NCBI GenBank assembly: GCA_017633865.1
Contig: JAGBOM010000318.1
Location: 1-6,357 of the forward strand
DNA from: Opitutales bacterium
Lineage (GTDB): Bacteria > Verrucomicrobiota > Verrucomicrobiia > Opitutales > Intestinicryptomonadaceae
DNA: 6,357 bases
Direction: 5' to 3'
Shown: positions 4,904 through 6,357 of the stretch, in pieces
Numbering within the stretch: the first letter of the stretch is position 1
Layout of the letters: each line of letters opens with the position of its first letter
Program-made: the position numbers and the translations under genes
Notes under the pieces: generated by a model
Seen by the model: the letters and a program-made list of their open reading frames with translations, nothing else
Told to the model about the DNA's origin: nothing
Database searches by the model: none

Positions 4904-5646
4904 GAAGATTTGAAAAAGCGTTTTTTAGCCGCAATTTAAACCGCGACATGGGCTTTATTTGCTACGGGCACGGCGGCAAGCCTGTAATTGCAATCCCGAC
5001 CCAGAACGGCCATTTGCGCCAGTGGGAGGAATTCGGAATGCCGGAAATATTGTCCGGGTACATAAATTCGGGCAAAATCCAGCTTTTTTTGGCGGACGCG
5101 CTCGACGAGGAGAACATATCCTCAAACGCGCCGCTTGAGCAGCGCGCATGGAATTTGGAAAATTATTCGCGCTATCTTGCCGACGAGCTTGCCCCAGCGG
5201 TTTTGGACATAAACGCGGCCGACAGCAGATACCGCGCGGGCGGGGTTCTCGTTTCGGGGTTTAGCGCCGGGGCTTTCCACGCCGCCAACGTATTCTTCCG
5301 CAATCCGAATGTGTTTGACGCTGTAATAGCCCTTAGCGGCGTATATTCAACGCGGCTGTTTTTCGGCGGCTGGCTAAACGACGTGCTGTACTACAATTCG
5401 CCCACTGCGTATTTGCAAAACCAGGACGCCTGGCATCTGCAAAAATACAGGCAAAGCAAAATGGCTTTTTGCTGCGGGCAGGGCGCGTGGGAGGACGAAA
5501 TGCTGCGCGAAATCGCCGAGCTTAAAGCCGTTCTCGACGCAAAGGGCGTCGGCGCGACCGTAGATGTTTGGGGCAGGGACGTAAACCACGACTGGCCCTG
5601 GTGGAAAAAGCAGATGCCGTATTTTTTGGACAAATTTTTGCAATAG
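4900..5646 (+). CDS. Alpha/beta-hydrolase, esterase-D-like (putative esterase family), coupled to the ATP-grasp gene
   Basis: A 248-residue serine hydrolase, predicted cytoplasmic because no signal peptide is seen. The nucleophile elbow is VSGFSAG (118-124) with Ser122, followed by FHAANVFFRNPNVFDAVIALSG (126-147), the helix-strand that marks the esterase-D/antigen-85-like (PF00756-type) group. The catalytic His is probably His230 in VNHDWPWW (228-235) near the C-terminus. The acid is likely one of the acidic residues in GAWEDE (195-200) or nearby. The oxyanion side may involve PTQNGH (33-38). The gene begins inside the stop codon of the ATP-grasp gene (ATGA, 4900-4903), so the two products should be made together and probably act on one metabolite, for example ligation followed by hydrolysis, transfer or proofreading. 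The substrate cannot be told. A full-length family member, with no frame damage. Confidence 0.88.
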   Translation: MRRFEKAFFSRNLNRDMGFICYGHGGKPVIAIPTQNGHLRQWEEFGMPEILSGYINSGKIQLFLADALDEENISSNAPLEQRAWNLENYSRYLADELAPAVLDINAADSRYRAGGVLVSGFSAGAFHAANVFFRNPNVFDAVIALSGVYSTRLFFGGWLNDVLYYNSPTAYLQNQDAWHLQKYRQSKMAFCCGQGAWEDEMLREIAELKAVLDAKGVGATVDVWGRDVNHDWPWWKKQMPYFLDKFLQ

Positions 5647-5654
5647 CCTGATTG

Positions 5655-5679
5655 TCCCGCGCCTTTTGGCCCGGCGGGA
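5655..5679. terminator. GC-rich hairpin in the convergent spacer; possible weak terminator
   Basis: TCCCGC (5655-5660) pairs with GCGGGA (5674-5679) around an inner GCC-TTTT-GGC hairpin with a CCG bulge. The 79-bp spacer (5647-5725) separates two convergent genes and would be expected to hold terminators, but neither side of the stem carries a T-tract. Transcription ends here may be Rho-dependent or the hairpin may act without a U-run. Confidence 0.35.
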
Positions 5680-5725
5680 AACGCCAAGCCTTTGCGCGCT
5701 TTTAGGGAAGCGGATTTAAGGGCCG

Positions 5726-6357
5726 TTATTTCAGGGCGTTTCGCAGGTCGCTCAAAAGGTCGTCAATATCTTCAATGCCGACGGAGAGGCGTATTAGGCC
5801 GTCGGCAATGCCGCGTTTTAGGCGCTCGGCGCGGGGAATTGACGCGTGCGTCATCTCCGCGGGCAGCGACACAAGCGACTCTACGCCGCCAAGGCTTTCG
5901 GCAAGCGAAAAAATCTTCATCTTTGCAATCGCGGCCTTTGCGGCTTTTGCCCCGCCGCGAAGCTCGAAGGAAATCATGCCTCCGAAATTCGACATCTGCT
6001 TTTTTGCGAGCTTATATTGCGGCGAATTCTTCAGCCCGGGGTAGTTGACTTTCTCAACGCGCGGGTGGCTTTGCAGAAATTCGGCTATTTTAAGGGCGTT
6101 TTTCTCGTGGCGCTCCATCCGTATTTGCAGCGTTTTTAAGCCGCGCAGCACAAGCCACGAATCGAACGCGCCCGCCGCGCCCCCCGCCGCGTTTTTATAG
6201 AATTTGACTTTTTCAAAAAGCTGGGCGTCGTTGAAAACAGCCGCGCCTCCAATGGTGTCGGAGTGCCCGGCAATGTATTTCGTGGTGCTGTGGACAACCG
6301 CGTCGGCGCCCAGGTCGAGCGGCCTTTGCGCGACGGGCGTGGCGAACGTATTGTCGA
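5726..6357 (-). CDS. Trans-sulfuration PLP enzyme (cystathionine gamma-synthase/lyase family), 3' part
   Basis: The reading frame is open to the right edge, so the gene starts beyond the window; about 210 C-terminal residues of an expected 380-400 are visible. Read from the edge: DNTFATPVAQRPLDLGAD, then HSTTKYIAGHSD with the PLP Schiff-base lysine encoded at 6278-6280, then the C-terminal domain with SLGGVESL, THASIP and GLIRLSVGIED, whose Arg should bind the substrate carboxylate. These are the hallmarks of the Cys/Met metabolism PLP-dependent family. MetB (cystathionine gamma-synthase), cystathionine gamma-lyase and homologous sulfhydrylases share all these motifs, so no gene symbol is given. 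The codon GTG at 6149-6151 is internal, not a start, because homology continues upstream of it. The gene converges on the ATP-grasp/hydrolase operon and is not cotranscribed with it. Confidence 0.93.
   Translation of the reverse strand, partial: DNTFATPVAQRPLDLGADAVVHSTTKYIAGHSDTIGGAAVFNDAQLFEKVKFYKNAAGGAAGAFDSWLVLRGLKTLQIRMERHEKNALKIAEFLQSHPRVEKVNYPGLKNSPQYKLAKKQMSNFGGMISFELRGGAKAAKAAIAKMKIFSLAESLGGVESLVSLPAEMTHASIPRAERLKRGIADGLIRLSVGIEDIDDLLSDLRNALK

Noticed and set aside
5726..6151. Complete 141-codon gene starting at GTG 6149-6151
   Set aside because: The frame stays open to the window edge, and the upstream codons encode the conserved DNTFATP and PLP-lysine motifs, so this is the 3' part of a larger gene.

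Overview
The window looks like a bacterial chromosome segment with two conserved metabolic blocks separated by a gene-poor, repeat-rich accessory stretch. Coding regions are GC-rich in third positions and the spacers are strongly AT-rich. Most starts lack a good Shine-Dalgarno sequence. This composition and the look of the proteins would fit a host-associated member of the PVC group (Verrucomicrobiota, for example an Opitutae-like lineage). That placement is a weak inference and no marker gene in the window proves it.

Left block (1-2094). Two terminator-like hairpins, 119 bp apart, share an identical apex but have different, self-complementary stems. They lie beyond the 3' end of a complete minus-strand cysteine desulfurase gene (sufS, 207-1430). 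A divergent gene for a 191-residue protein of unknown function follows (1519-2094).

Middle (2095-3703). A complete tRNA-Ser(CGA) at 2351-2437 is preceded by a partial, decayed copy of its own D-arm and anticodon arm (2281-2320) and followed by a strong intrinsic terminator. Next comes about 330 bp made largely of small perfect hairpins, several closed by GNA triloops, with two copies of a 45-bp repeat. Then comes a 71-codon ORF that resembles only the N-terminal arm-binding part of a tyrosine recombinase. A further non-coding stretch carries several short direct and inverted repeats and a run of nine G. The tRNA, partial tRNA copy and integrase-like fragment together suggest an old integration hotspot, now decayed.

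Right block (3704-6357). An ATP-grasp ligase gene and an alpha/beta-hydrolase (esterase-D-like) gene overlap by four bases (ATGA) and form a tight two-gene operon whose substrate cannot be told from the sequence. Convergent to it is the 3' half of a trans-sulfuration PLP enzyme gene (cystathionine gamma-synthase/lyase family) that runs off the right edge.

SufS takes sulfur from cysteine for Fe-S cluster assembly, and the trans-sulfuration enzyme makes or breaks cysteine/homocysteine thioethers, so both flanks concern sulfur amino acids. The ATP-grasp/hydrolase pair and the tandem hairpins with a conserved apex are the least explained parts.
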